Source of the DNA: Hyphomonas sediminis
Lineage (GTDB): Bacteria > Pseudomonadota > Alphaproteobacteria > Caulobacterales > Hyphomonadaceae
Assembly: GCF_019679475.1 (NCBI RefSeq)
Contig: NZ_JAIEZP010000001.1
Span: 372,001-436,000, forward strand
DNA length: 64,000 bases
Direction of reading: 5' to 3'
Position numbers and translations under genes: made by a program. The notes beneath the pieces are model-generated. The model did no database searches, had not been told where the DNA came from, and saw only the letters and a list, made by a program, of their open reading frames with translations. Shown here in pieces: positions 16,754 to 28,811 of the stretch (position 1 is the first letter of the stretch; each line of letters opens with the position of its first letter).

Positions 16754-17665
16754 ATGGGCGACATGCAACACACTCTCGCAAAGGCTGTCAGCTGCGCCGG
16801 TGTCGGCGTTCACAGCGGCCAGCGCGCACGCCTCAACATGCGCCCCGCCCCTGTAAACACAGGGATTATCTTCATCCGCATGGATGTGCCCCAGGGCACC
16901 GGCACCGTGCCCGCCCATGCCGAAACCGTCAGCGACACGCAGCTTGGCACCACCATCACCAACGAACATGGCGTCTCCGTCGCCGTCGTTGAACACCTCC
17001 TGGCCGCCATCGCCGGCCTCGGCATCGACAACCTGATCGTCGAAATCGACGCCCAGGAAGTCCCGATCATGGATGGCTCCTCCTCCGTCTTCTACGAGAT
17101 GATGATGCTGGCCGGCCTCAAGGCCCAGGGCGCCCTGCGCCGCCGCATCCGCGTGCTGGAACACATCGAAGTGGTCGAGGGCCCCAAGCGCGCCTCCCTG
17201 TCGCCGGTTGCCGATGACAGCCTCACCATGCGCGCCCGCATCGAATACACTGACAAGACAATCGGCGTTCAGCAGATGGCCATGCGTCTTGTTCCAGGCA
17301 GCTTCGCCCGCGATCTGGCCTTTGCCCGCACCTTCGGCTTTGCCCGCGATGTCGACATGCTGCGCTCCATGGGTCTTGCCCGTGGCGGCTCGCTCGAAAA
17401 CGCTGTCGTTATTGACGAGAACGGCATCATGAACCCGGAAGGCCTGCGCGTCGAAGACGAGTTCATCCGGCACAAGATGCTGGACGCTGTGGGCGATTTG
17501 ATGCTCGCCGGCGCGCCGATTGCTGGTGCCTATGACGCTGTTCAGCCCGGCCACAGCATCAATAACAAGCTGGTGCGCGCCCTTCTGGCGACCCCATCTG
17601 CCTGGTGCTGGGAAGATGCCGGCAGCCTCGCCGAAGCTGGCGAAGGCATTCGCGCCACCGCATAA
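16754..17665 (+). CDS. lpxC: UDP-3-O-acyl-N-acetylglucosamine deacetylase
   Basis: Zinc enzyme for the committed step of lipid A synthesis: it deacetylates UDP-3-O-acyl-GlcNAc. 303 residues from ATG at 16754 (AAGGTG about 9 nt upstream). Visible motifs are GVGVHSG near 20, the zinc histidine in VAVVEHLLAAI near 80, IPIMDGSSSVF with the catalytic Glu/Asp region, FARTFGF, and the second zinc site HKMLDAVGDLMLAG near 240 with GHSINNKLVRAL after it. It has its own 290-bp upstream region after ftsZ. The position next to ftsZ is conserved in proteobacteria. Confidence 0.95.
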   Translation: MGDMQHTLAKAVSCAGVGVHSGQRARLNMRPAPVNTGIIFIRMDVPQGTGTVPAHAETVSDTQLGTTITNEHGVSVAVVEHLLAAIAGLGIDNLIVEIDAQEVPIMDGSSSVFYEMMMLAGLKAQGALRRRIRVLEHIEVVEGPKRASLSPVADDSLTMRARIEYTDKTIGVQQMAMRLVPGSFARDLAFARTFGFARDVDMLRSMGLARGGSLENAVVIDENGIMNPEGLRVEDEFIRHKMLDAVGDLMLAGAPIAGAYDAVQPGHSINNKLVRALLATPSAWCWEDAGSLAEAGEGIRATA

Positions 17666-17689
17666 ATTCAATATAATCTGCAGGTTAGG

Positions 17690-18145
17690 TCAGATCTGGC
17701 GGGACGCGCCATTGCCCGTCGGCGCTTCGGCAATTGCAGGGCGCGCCTCATCGGCCTCGTCCTCACTATCGCTGCCGCCGGACAAGGCCCGCATCAGCGC
17801 CATGATGTGAGTGCGCACGCGGTCGTCCTCGATACGTGAGAAATTGCGTACCAGTTCGATCACCGCCCGCGACGAGCTTTCCGGCGCATCCCCCATCTCG
17901 GCGGAGCCGAAGAACCAACCGGGCTGAACCTCCAGCACTTCGGCAATCTGCGCAAGCCGACCGGCGCTGACACGGTTTGCGCCTGTCTCGTATTTCTGGA
18001 TCTGCTGATAGGAAATGTTCAGCGCGTCAGCGACCTGATCCTGCGTGAGTCCAAGAAGGATCCGCCGGCGCCGCATTCGCTCGCCCACCTGACGGTCGAC
18101 CTGATTTGCATCGCTCAGTCTGATCTGTCTCATCGAAATGCCCAT
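17690..18145 (-). CDS. XRE-family helix-turn-helix transcriptional regulator
   Basis: A 151-residue DNA-binding protein. Residues about 20-75 form an HTH_3 domain: RMRRRRILLGLTQDQVADALNISYQQIQKYETGANRVSAGRLAQIAEVLEV has the usual five-helix pattern, shown here in parts. The rest is a variable acidic C-terminal region. It lies convergent to lpxC (24 bp apart) and divergent from bamD. A GTG at 18154 and an ATG at 18133 are alternative starts. Proteins of this shape are common in Caulobacterales; targets unknown. Confidence 0.85.
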   Translation of the reverse strand: MGISMRQIRLSDANQVDRQVGERMRRRRILLGLTQDQVADALNISYQQIQKYETGANRVSAGRLAQIAEVLEVQPGWFFGSAEMGDAPESSSRAVIELVRNFSRIEDDRVRTHIMALMRALSGGSDSEDEADEARPAIAEAPTGNGASRQI

Positions 18146-18352
18146 CTTCGCCACAAAAACAAACGAACGATCGCCGGGTTCTGAGCGTTATGCGAAATCA
18201 TCTCTACCATAAGCTAGAGCCCGGCGCGCGCGCGGCAAGGCAGAAGCTGTCATTGCGGCAACAGACAAGATGACAAACGGCCTTGGAAAGCCTGCACAAT
18301 CCGGTCTAATCAAGCTCGTGAAAAAAGTTCTGACAGCGCGAGGCCGCACTGC

Positions 18353-19186
18353 ATGCCGAAACTGACGCCCCTTCCCCTCGTGATCCTGGCCGGAGCGCTG
18401 GTTCTCTCCGCATGCTCTTCCACGCGCCGGAACCCTGAGCTGGCTTATGTCGAGCGCCCTGTGGAGCAGCTCTACAATCAGGCGGCGGAACGGCTCGACA
18501 AGCGTGACTATGTTCGCGCCAAGTTGCTTTTCGAGGAAGTCGAGCGTCAGCATCCCTATTCTGAATGGGCGCGCCGCGCGATGGTGATGTCAGCCTATGT
18601 GTCCTATCGCTCACGCGATTACACGACCTCGATTTCCGGCGCCCAGCGTTACCTGTCGCTGCATCCGGGCGGCTCGGAAGCCGAATACGCCTATTATCTG
18701 ATCGCGCTGAACAATTTCGACCAGATCACCGATGTGGGCCGCGACCAGGCGACAACGGAAAACGCCCGCGCCGCGCTGCTCGAAGTCATCCGCCGCTTCC
18801 CGGACAGCGAATACGCCCGTGACGCCCGCGTGAAACTCGACATGGTGAATGACCAGCTCGCCGGCAAGGAAATGACCATCGGCCGCTGGTATCTGCGCTC
18901 CAACCAGACGCTGGCCGCGGTGAACCGCTTCAAGAAGGTTGTCACCGACTATCAGACAACTTCGCACTCCGCTGAGGCGCTCCACCGCCTCGTCGAAAGC
19001 TATCTCACGCTCGGCCTGCGCGATCAGGCGGTCGTGGCAGGCGCTGTGCTTGGCTACAACTATCCCGACAGCGAATGGTACAAGATGAGCTACCGCCTGC
19101 TGACGAATGAAGGCCTGAACCCGGACAGCATCGACGAGACCACGCGCCGCACATTCCTGCAGCGCCTGATCCCCGGCGGCAAATAA
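18353..19186 (+). CDS. bamD: Outer membrane protein assembly factor BamD
   Basis: Lipoprotein of the BAM complex that inserts beta-barrel proteins into the outer membrane. 277 residues with a lipoprotein signal peptide (hydrophobic 8-19, lipobox LSAC, Cys21). The mature part contains tetratricopeptide-like repeats: LYNQAAERLDKRDYVRAKLLFEEVE, then HPYSEWARRAMVMSAY, LHPGGSEAEYAYYLIAL and so on, matching BamD/ComL throughout. It is placed downstream of lpxC with an XRE gene on the other strand between them. ligA converges from the right. Confidence 0.93.
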   Translation: MPKLTPLPLVILAGALVLSACSSTRRNPELAYVERPVEQLYNQAAERLDKRDYVRAKLLFEEVERQHPYSEWARRAMVMSAYVSYRSRDYTTSISGAQRYLSLHPGGSEAEYAYYLIALNNFDQITDVGRDQATTENARAALLEVIRRFPDSEYARDARVKLDMVNDQLAGKEMTIGRWYLRSNQTLAAVNRFKKVVTDYQTTSHSAEALHRLVESYLTLGLRDQAVVAGAVLGYNYPDSEWYKMSYRLLTNEGLNPDSIDETTRRTFLQRLIPGGK

Positions 19187-19224
19187 GCTGGCGGGGACCG
19201 CTGCGTCCCGGTGGTTTCAAAAGC

Positions 19225-23015
<3,791 letters not shown>

Positions 23016-23033
23016 GGGGCGCTCATACCATGA

Positions 23034-23048
23034 GAACAAAAGCGGAAC
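23034..23048 (-). promoter_or_regulatory. LexA (SOS) box of recN
   Basis: On the minus strand GTTCCGCTTTTGTTC matches the alphaproteobacterial SOS consensus GTTC-N7-GTTC exactly and lies 19 bp upstream of the recN start codon. Confidence 0.8.
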
Positions 23049-23144
23049 AACAAGATTCCTGCAGGCAACAAGAGGCTTGCATGCAAGGGCGGCTTGGCCC
23101 CATCCTGATCGCTCGCGCCCTGGGGAAGCGAAGCAGGAGGCGGG

Positions 23145-23876
23145 GTGCAGATCCGTCGCATACAGATCATGAAGTTCCTGAAAGGTGCGGGGCTGACGCT
23201 GGCCGCCCTCCTGATCGTTTGTTTCTGGTATATCGCTGCTGCCTGGATCTCTGGGAAACTCCCGGTCGGCGGACGCCCGCAGATCCACGAAGCCGGCCAG
23301 CTACCGACTTATCTGTGCGAAGCCCCGTTCCATACCGACATCGCCCTGCCGCTCTACGATCCAATGTTCGCATGGACCGGCGAGCTGAAGGATGAACTGC
23401 CGACATGGATGCCACCGGACACATATGTGCTCTTCGGCTGGGGCGACTCCGTCTTTTTCACCAGCGTCCTTCAACCCGAAGACATGACCCCCGGACGCGT
23501 CCTCAGCGCGCTTGCCGGCTTCAATCAGACAGCTGTCCGTATCGTTCCAGTCGATGGAGGCTCGGTTGAGGAATATTGTGAGCCCATCCCGGTCGACACC
23601 GAAGGCCGCGCCGCGCTGATCGAGCATATCCGCGAGACTTTCCTGCGTGACAACGAAGGTGAGCTTCACACCCTGCCAACGCCCGTCCCTGGTGAAATCC
23701 TGGTCAAGGCGAAAGGCCGCTATTCGATGTTCAACACCTGCAACCAGTGGACGGCCGCCGCTCTGGGCAAAGCGGGCCTTCCCCGCTCCCTGTTTGCGCC
23801 TTTCGCATGGAACGTTACGTCACCCTTGCAAGGACTGGAGGAGCCGAGTACCGAGGAGGTAACACTATACAACTAG
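23145..23876 (+). CDS. DUF2459 / TIGR02117-family protein, membrane-anchored
   Basis: A 243-residue protein with a basic N terminus and one membrane segment (about 15-34), the rest periplasmic. It carries the family hallmarks FHTDIALPLY, FGWGDSVFFTS and FNTCNQWTAAAL, a His/Cys/Asn set suggestive of a papain-like NlpC/P60-type fold (inference). Biochemical role unknown. The GTG start at 23145 is chosen because AGGAGG ends 4 nt before it; ATG at 23169 is the alternative and would leave 235 residues without a clear ribosome site. Divergent from recN, followed within 20 bp by the fucosidase gene, so the two may form an operon. Confidence 0.8.
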   Translation: MQIRRIQIMKFLKGAGLTLAALLIVCFWYIAAAWISGKLPVGGRPQIHEAGQLPTYLCEAPFHTDIALPLYDPMFAWTGELKDELPTWMPPDTYVLFGWGDSVFFTSVLQPEDMTPGRVLSALAGFNQTAVRIVPVDGGSVEEYCEPIPVDTEGRAALIEHIRETFLRDNEGELHTLPTPVPGEILVKAKGRYSMFNTCNQWTAAALGKAGLPRSLFAPFAWNVTSPLQGLEEPSTEEVTLYN

Positions 23877-23896
23877 ATTAATGTGGGAGGAATGAA

Positions 23897-25018
23897 ATGA
23901 TTGGTCCAAATGGCCGCCAGTGTCCCGAATGGTTTGCCAAGCCGCAGCTGGGAATCTTTATCCACTGGGGCATGTTCGCCATTCCCGCATGGGCGCCGCG
24001 CGGTCGGGCCATCCACGAACTGTACGGCGAAGACTATTACCGCAGCGCCGTCATGACTCCCTATTCGGAATGGTATGATAATGCTGCCCGAGTTGACGGC
24101 AGCGAGACCCAGCTACGCCACAAGAAGCTTTATGGTGATAAACCGTACAAGGATTTCTTTCCGGAATTTGATGCAGCTTCGCAGAAGTTCGATGCCAACG
24201 CGTGGGCCGACTTCTTCGTCGAATGCGGCGCGACCCACTGCGTCTTCGTCACCAAGCATCATGATGGCCTCTGCCTCTGGCCAACGGAAGTCGAAAACCC
24301 CCACCGCCCCGGCTGGCATACAGAGCGCGACTTTGTCGGCGAACTCGCCGATGCCGTGCGCGCCCGCGGCCTGCGTTTCGGCCTCTATTATTCCGGCGGC
24401 CTCGACTGGACCTTCCGCGACACGCCGATTGCCAATATGGGCGACATGTTCGCCGCCGTACCCACCGAGCAGGACTATCGCGACTATGCCCTTGCCCAGG
24501 CCAAGGAACTGATTGACCGCTACAAGCCATCAATCTTCTGGAACGACATCTGCTGGCCCAATGGCGAGGATGTACCTGCCCTGCTGGACTATTATTACAA
24601 GGCCGTGCCCGATGGCGTCACCAATGATCGCTGGTTTGCGTCAGAGGATTTCTTCAATTCCCTGCGCGATGAAGGCTCCCGCAAGAGCTTCAATGATCTC
24701 ATGAAGGCCCGCTCCGCTGAGCCGCAAGAAGAACATCCCGCCCCGTATGCGGACTATCGCTGCGTCGAATTCGGCCTGGGCGTCGTGCCGAAGGAACACA
24801 AATGGGAAGCCTGCCGCGGCCTTGGTCTCGGCTTCGGTTACAACTCTGCCGAAATCCCGGAAGACTATATGACCAGCGAAGACGTGATCGCCCTCTACAA
24901 GGACGTCACTTCAAAGCGCGGCAACCTGCTGATCAATATCGGCCCGCTGGCCGATGGCACGATCCCGGATCTGCAGAAGACGCCGCTGCGGGCCCTGGGC
25001 CAGTATCTGAAAGGTTGA
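23897..25018 (+). CDS. Alpha-L-fucosidase, glycoside hydrolase family 29
   Basis: Retaining exoglycosidase that releases alpha-L-fucose. The 373 residues show the family pattern WFAKPQLGIFIHWGMFAIPAW near the N terminus, VTKHHDGLCLW near 120, and the catalytic Asp in the strand SIFWND near 215. There is no signal peptide, so it should act in the cytoplasm on imported fucosides, unlike many secreted GH29 enzymes. It is shorter than typical GH29 proteins (about 450) and lacks the C-terminal beta-sandwich. GGAGG lies just upstream. No other fucose genes are seen nearby. Confidence 0.9.
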   Translation: MIGPNGRQCPEWFAKPQLGIFIHWGMFAIPAWAPRGRAIHELYGEDYYRSAVMTPYSEWYDNAARVDGSETQLRHKKLYGDKPYKDFFPEFDAASQKFDANAWADFFVECGATHCVFVTKHHDGLCLWPTEVENPHRPGWHTERDFVGELADAVRARGLRFGLYYSGGLDWTFRDTPIANMGDMFAAVPTEQDYRDYALAQAKELIDRYKPSIFWNDICWPNGEDVPALLDYYYKAVPDGVTNDRWFASEDFFNSLRDEGSRKSFNDLMKARSAEPQEEHPAPYADYRCVEFGLGVVPKEHKWEACRGLGLGFGYNSAEIPEDYMTSEDVIALYKDVTSKRGNLLINIGPLADGTIPDLQKTPLRALGQYLKG

Positions 25019-25030
25019 CGGCGGGGGGCC

Positions 25031-25501
25031 TTACCCCGCCTGCTCCACAATATCCGCCACCGGCCGGCGCCGCGCGCCGTGCCGGCCTTTGAACCGCACC
25101 CTCTGGCCCACCCGCACCGGTGTCCATCCGGGTGCCAGCCGAAACTGCACGGGGCTTTTCACGCGGTCACACCGGATGAGGCCCAACGCCTTGTACCGGT
25201 CCAGATGGATCACATTTCCGGAAACCCATTCCTCCGGGTCGAGTCCCGACCGCCGCGCCCTGACGCTCCGTGCGCCCTTTTCCAGCAATGCGGCACCAGC
25301 AGGAACCACCGTTTCGCTCTTTGCCGCGCCGGACGCAGCCCCCTCCTTACCCGATTTTCCCGCCGTCAGCCGCGCAATCACGATCAGCACCAGCTGCACC
25401 ATCACGCCCGCCGCCAGAATGGCCAAAAGCAGCCGCAGGTCCTCACTCCAGCCCGCAGGCAGAAGCCCCATCGCAGGCTCCAGTATTTTCTGAATTTCCA
25501 A
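25031..25501 (-). CDS. Small membrane protein with a possible OB-fold tail
   Basis: A 156-residue protein with one hydrophobic segment (about 22-44), a Gly/Ala/Lys-rich linker, and a C-terminal 60 residues (GNVIHLDRYKALGLI ... VGQRVRFKGRHGARRRP) that read like a small cold-shock/OB-type beta barrel; this is inference only. The TTG start is chosen because AGGGAGG lies 5 nt upstream; an ATG ten codons later is the alternative. Convergent with the fucosidase gene. Function not recognised. Confidence 0.65.
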   Translation of the reverse strand: MEIQKILEPAMGLLPAGWSEDLRLLLAILAAGVMVQLVLIVIARLTAGKSGKEGAASGAAKSETVVPAGAALLEKGARSVRARRSGLDPEEWVSGNVIHLDRYKALGLIRCDRVKSPVQFRLAPGWTPVRVGQRVRFKGRHGARRRPVADIVEQAG

Positions 25502-25619
25502 GTCTGCCTCCCTTAAGCAAACCCAGAATTAGACTGCCGCCAGCGCGCGCCAATGATCCGGTCACGATTTTCCAGCCAGAAAGAACACCCTGCCCGAAAA
25601 TCAGGCAGAGACGGGTCCT

Positions 25620-26321
25620 TCAATGTCCCTCACCGCAGATACGGTCCATTTGAACCTGATAGTCTGCAAACGGAAGATCGATTCCGTAAGCCCGTCTGCG
25701 TAAGTCAACTTCATCGGCAGGCGCCTCAATTTCATTTGCCTCCCACGGCCTACCTGGCCGACAGGAGCCCTGCGTCCCGAAACGCTGCGGGCGGTTTGCC
25801 GCAGAGGCTATCCTGTCGGAAAGATAGGCCACGCTGGCGCCCTGAATTTCTCCTTGCTCAACCAGGGGCTCCATCAGGGAAAGCGCTTCCCGCTGGAAAT
25901 CTCGGTCGGCATCGGCATGCTGAACCATCAGCCATACCTTGTCCGACACATCACGCCCCACCTCCGAAATGGTCCACCACATCCCATTTCGCATGGCCAG
26001 TTCCTGTTTGAGGAACGCGGTATTGCCCGCGTCGACATCCATCAGGCTGTAGAACAGGCGTTGCTGGAAATTGCGCGCCTGCGCCGGGTTCAGCTCCACG
26101 CCCAGCCCGACTGCCTGCTGGCCGGCCTCCTCGGGTGTAAAGGCGATGGCATAGCGGCCATATTGTTCCAGCGCCACGCGCGAATAGACTTCCTTCACGA
26201 AAGGGTCGTCGCTCTCCTCGGCCGCTTCCTCAGACGCAGCGTCCTCGCGCTCGCCTGCAAAGGAAGGCGCCGCAAAACCACCGAGCGCTGCCATCACCAG
26301 ACCAATCAGGTGATACTTCAT
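25620..26321 (-). CDS. Exported DUF6624-type protein
   Basis: A 233-residue protein with a signal peptide (1-22, cleavage after SFA) and an acidic stretch after it. The middle carries the pattern typical of DUF6624: WLMVQHADADRDFQREAL, SVAYLSDRIASAANRPQRFGTQ. It probably resides in the periplasm. Role unknown. AGGAGA precedes the start. It lies alone between convergent and codirectional genes with gaps on both sides. Confidence 0.7.
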   Translation of the reverse strand: MKYHLIGLVMAALGGFAAPSFAGEREDAASEEAAEESDDPFVKEVYSRVALEQYGRYAIAFTPEEAGQQAVGLGVELNPAQARNFQQRLFYSLMDVDAGNTAFLKQELAMRNGMWWTISEVGRDVSDKVWLMVQHADADRDFQREALSLMEPLVEQGEIQGASVAYLSDRIASAANRPQRFGTQGSCRPGRPWEANEIEAPADEVDLRRRAYGIDLPFADYQVQMDRICGEGH

Positions 26322-26421
26322 TCCTCAGTCTCCTGTGCCCGACGAGTATCAATCTAGCCGGACACACCCCCAAAACAAGGAAATATTTACTACCTTAGCG
26401 ATCAATTATGATGCCTCAAAC

Positions 26422-26452
26422 AAAAAACGCCCCAGCCTTCTGGGCCGGGGCG
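26422..26452 (-). terminator. Intrinsic terminator of the aminopeptidase P gene
   Basis: CGCCCC (26428-26433) pairs with GGGGCG (26447-26452), and the stem continues with one mismatch. Read on the minus strand it ends in a run of six T. It lies 27 bp past the stop codon at 26479. Confidence 0.85.
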
Positions 26453-26478
26453 ATTGGATATTTTCCAGGGCGGCAAAA

Positions 26479-28290
26479 TCAGATTTTCGCACACGCCTTC
26501 TTCAGCCAGTCTTTCACCTCGCCCTCAAGCTTGCGGCCGAGCAGTTTCAGAACGCGCTTGTGATAGTCGTTCACATATTTGCGCTCATCCTTCGTCAGCA
26601 TCTTCACATCGATCAGATCTCTGCTGAGCGGCGCGAAGGTCAGGCATTCAAAGCCGAGCATCGCAATCTCGCCGCCCGGAATATCCTCCGCAGGCGTTAC
26701 ATATTGCAGGTTCTCGATGCGGATGCCGTATTCGCCGGCCTTGTAGAAGCCCGGTTCATTGGACACGATCATGCCCGGCATCAGCGGAACAGCGTTCCAC
26801 GGCTTGGCGATCCGGTGGGGGCCTTCATGCACGCCGAGATACACGCCGACGCCGTGGCCCGTACCGTGCTGGTAATCGAGCCCTGCCTGCCACAGCGCAT
26901 GGCGTGCCAGCACATCAAGGTGTGTGCCCGTCGTGCCCGGTGGGAAACGCACCGCCGCCAAGGCAATGTGCCCCTTCAGAACGCGCGTATAATTGGCGCG
27001 CATTTCATCCGTCGGCGTACCGATGGCAACCGTGCGCGTCACATCGGTCGTCCCGTCGAGATATTGCCCCCCGGAATCGATCAGGAAAAGCGATCCCCGC
27101 TCCAGCTTGCGGTCGGACGCGGTAGAGACGCGGTAATGCGGCAGCGCGCCATGCGGCCCTGCCCCAGAGATCGACGGGAAGGATAGATCGTTCAGAGTGC
27201 CGAGTTCCTCGCGCAGGGTCTCCAGCTTGATCGTCGCCTCAATCTCGGTCACCTCGCCGCTTTGAGCTTCGGTATCGAGCCAATGAAGGAATTTCGTCAG
27301 CGCCACGCCGTCGCGCGCATGGGCCGCGGTCGTGCCCTTGATCTCGGCGGCATTCTTGCAGGCACGCGGGATCGCCACCGGGTCGCGCTGGCGCAGCACT
27401 TTGGCGCCGGCCGCTTTCAGCGCGTCGAAGAACCACGCAGAGGCGACATCCGGGTCCAGGCTCACCGTCTTGCCAGCCAGACCTTTCAGGCCTTCTTCCA
27501 GATTGCTCAGGGGGCGGAGCGTCACGCGGTTGCCCAGATGGCGGCGCAGCGCGGCGTCGGTCTTGGCCTCATCGATGAAGAGCTCAGCCGACCCGTCCGC
27601 ATTGAGGATCGCCCGGCCAAGCGGCAGCGGCGTGCAGCTTACGTCTCCCCCGCGAATGTTGAACGCCCAGGCGAGCGAGGCCGGCGAAGTCAGCACGGCG
27701 GCGTCCGCCCCATCGCGGGCGAGCTGCGCGCCAACGGCTTCCAGCTTGTCAGTGTGGGCCATGCCGGCATGTTTGACGCTATGGGGAACCACCATCGCCA
27801 TCGGCTGCGGCGGGCGATCTGCCCAGGCAAGGTCGATCGGGTTTTCTGCAACCGCCACCAGTTCGGCGCCGGCCTTCGCTGCGGCGGCGGCCAGCACAGC
27901 CACGTCATTCGGGCTCATCAGGCGTGGATCATACCCGACCTTCTTGCCCTTGAAGCTTTGCTGCGCCAGCCAGCCAAATGGCCCGGGGTCTGGAATACCC
28001 GCTACCTCAAACAGCGCCGGATCGGTCTGGTCGCCAGCCTGCAGCGTGTAGCGGCCATCGGCAAACAGCACCGCCTTGTCGGCGAACACGAAGGCAGAAC
28101 CAAACGAGCCGGTAAAGCCGGTCGCCCAGGCCAGACGTTCATTCGCGTCGGGCAGGTACTCGTTCTGGTACTCATCGTCATGGGGCACGTAGAGGCCATC
28201 GAGGCCCTGGCGCTCAAGTTCGCGGCGAAGAAGCGGAAGATGGGCCCGGCCGTCCTGCGGCCCGCCCTTGATGTCGAATGTCTGTCTCAT
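26479..28290 (-). CDS. Xaa-Pro aminopeptidase (M24B, three-domain type)
   Basis: Metallopeptidase that removes N-terminal residues before proline. 603 residues, the long three-domain form similar to eukaryotic XPNPEP1: two creatinase-like N-terminal domains (about 1-310) and a pita-bread catalytic domain. Metal ligands are visible in LIDSGGQYLDGTTDVTRT (two Asp), YQHGTGHGVG (His), NEPGFYKAGEYGIRIEN (Glu) and GFECLTFAP (Glu). Cytoplasmic, no signal peptide. AAGGAA precedes the ATG. prmA lies upstream on the same strand, beyond a small divergent gene. Confidence 0.93.
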   Translation of the reverse strand: MRQTFDIKGGPQDGRAHLPLLRRELERQGLDGLYVPHDDEYQNEYLPDANERLAWATGFTGSFGSAFVFADKAVLFADGRYTLQAGDQTDPALFEVAGIPDPGPFGWLAQQSFKGKKVGYDPRLMSPNDVAVLAAAAAKAGAELVAVAENPIDLAWADRPPQPMAMVVPHSVKHAGMAHTDKLEAVGAQLARDGADAAVLTSPASLAWAFNIRGGDVSCTPLPLGRAILNADGSAELFIDEAKTDAALRRHLGNRVTLRPLSNLEEGLKGLAGKTVSLDPDVASAWFFDALKAAGAKVLRQRDPVAIPRACKNAAEIKGTTAAHARDGVALTKFLHWLDTEAQSGEVTEIEATIKLETLREELGTLNDLSFPSISGAGPHGALPHYRVSTASDRKLERGSLFLIDSGGQYLDGTTDVTRTVAIGTPTDEMRANYTRVLKGHIALAAVRFPPGTTGTHLDVLARHALWQAGLDYQHGTGHGVGVYLGVHEGPHRIAKPWNAVPLMPGMIVSNEPGFYKAGEYGIRIENLQYVTPAEDIPGGEIAMLGFECLTFAPLSRDLIDVKMLTKDERKYVNDYHKRVLKLLGRKLEGEVKDWLKKACAKI

Positions 28291-28456
28291 GGTTCCTTCT
28301 TAGCCTTTTAAGCAGGCACCGGAAAGCAAGCGAGCTATGCGAATTTACATAGAAAAATCGCGTTTCGTATACTGTTTTGTTTCACCTGCAACCTATATAG
28401 GCGGCATACAAACAAATGTTGCGCCGCAGCATTTATAAAAAAACAAGGGACTACCA

Positions 28457-28654
28457 ATGAAAACCGAAATCAGCCTGTCCTCCACCACCGATATGGTGAT
28501 CGAGAACGTTCTGCGCCCCGCCATGGTCAATGAACTGACCGGCGCAGCACCGGCTGCCCGCCGCCCGGCTCCGCAAGCCGAACCGGAAGTAAAACGCCTG
28601 CACATCCTGGCCCGTCGCCAGGAACGCTGGGACCGCCGCGCCGCGCGCGCCTGA
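28457..28654 (+). CDS. Small basic protein of unknown function (65 aa)
   Basis: Encodes 65 residues with an acidic/polar first half and a strongly basic tail (ILARRQERWDRRAARA). An AAGGGA ribosome site lies 8 nt before the ATG, and the 165-bp upstream region is AT-rich with a CCTATATAGG palindrome at 28392-28401, which looks like a real promoter region. There is no membrane segment. I do not recognise the family; it could be a small nucleic-acid-binding or regulatory protein. Confidence 0.55.
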   Translation: MKTEISLSSTTDMVIENVLRPAMVNELTGAAPAARRPAPQAEPEVKRLHILARRQERWDRRAARA

Positions 28655-28762
28655 TCTCGCCAGCAATAAACGAACCCGCCTTCCAGCGTCCCCTCCCAGG
28701 AAGGCAGTCAGACCGCCCGAAGCCAGTCCTCCTCCCCCTCGGCGGCGCGCGGTCCCCTCCAT

Positions 28763-28786
28763 GCCCATCCCCTTCCCGGGATGGGC
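28763..28786. terminator. Hairpin between the small gene and prmA
   Basis: GCCCATCCC (28763-28771) pairs with GGGATGGGC (28778-28786). No T run follows, so it may be a dispersed palindrome rather than a terminator. The rest of 28655-28811 is GC-rich with no gene. Confidence 0.4.
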
Positions 28787-28811
28787 CGGAGGGTAAGGGG
28801 CCCCTCGAAAA

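Noticed and set aside
28741-28800. GC-rich hairpin as a terminator of the small gene
   Set aside because: There is a good stem at 28763-28786 but no T run, so it is listed only at low confidence.
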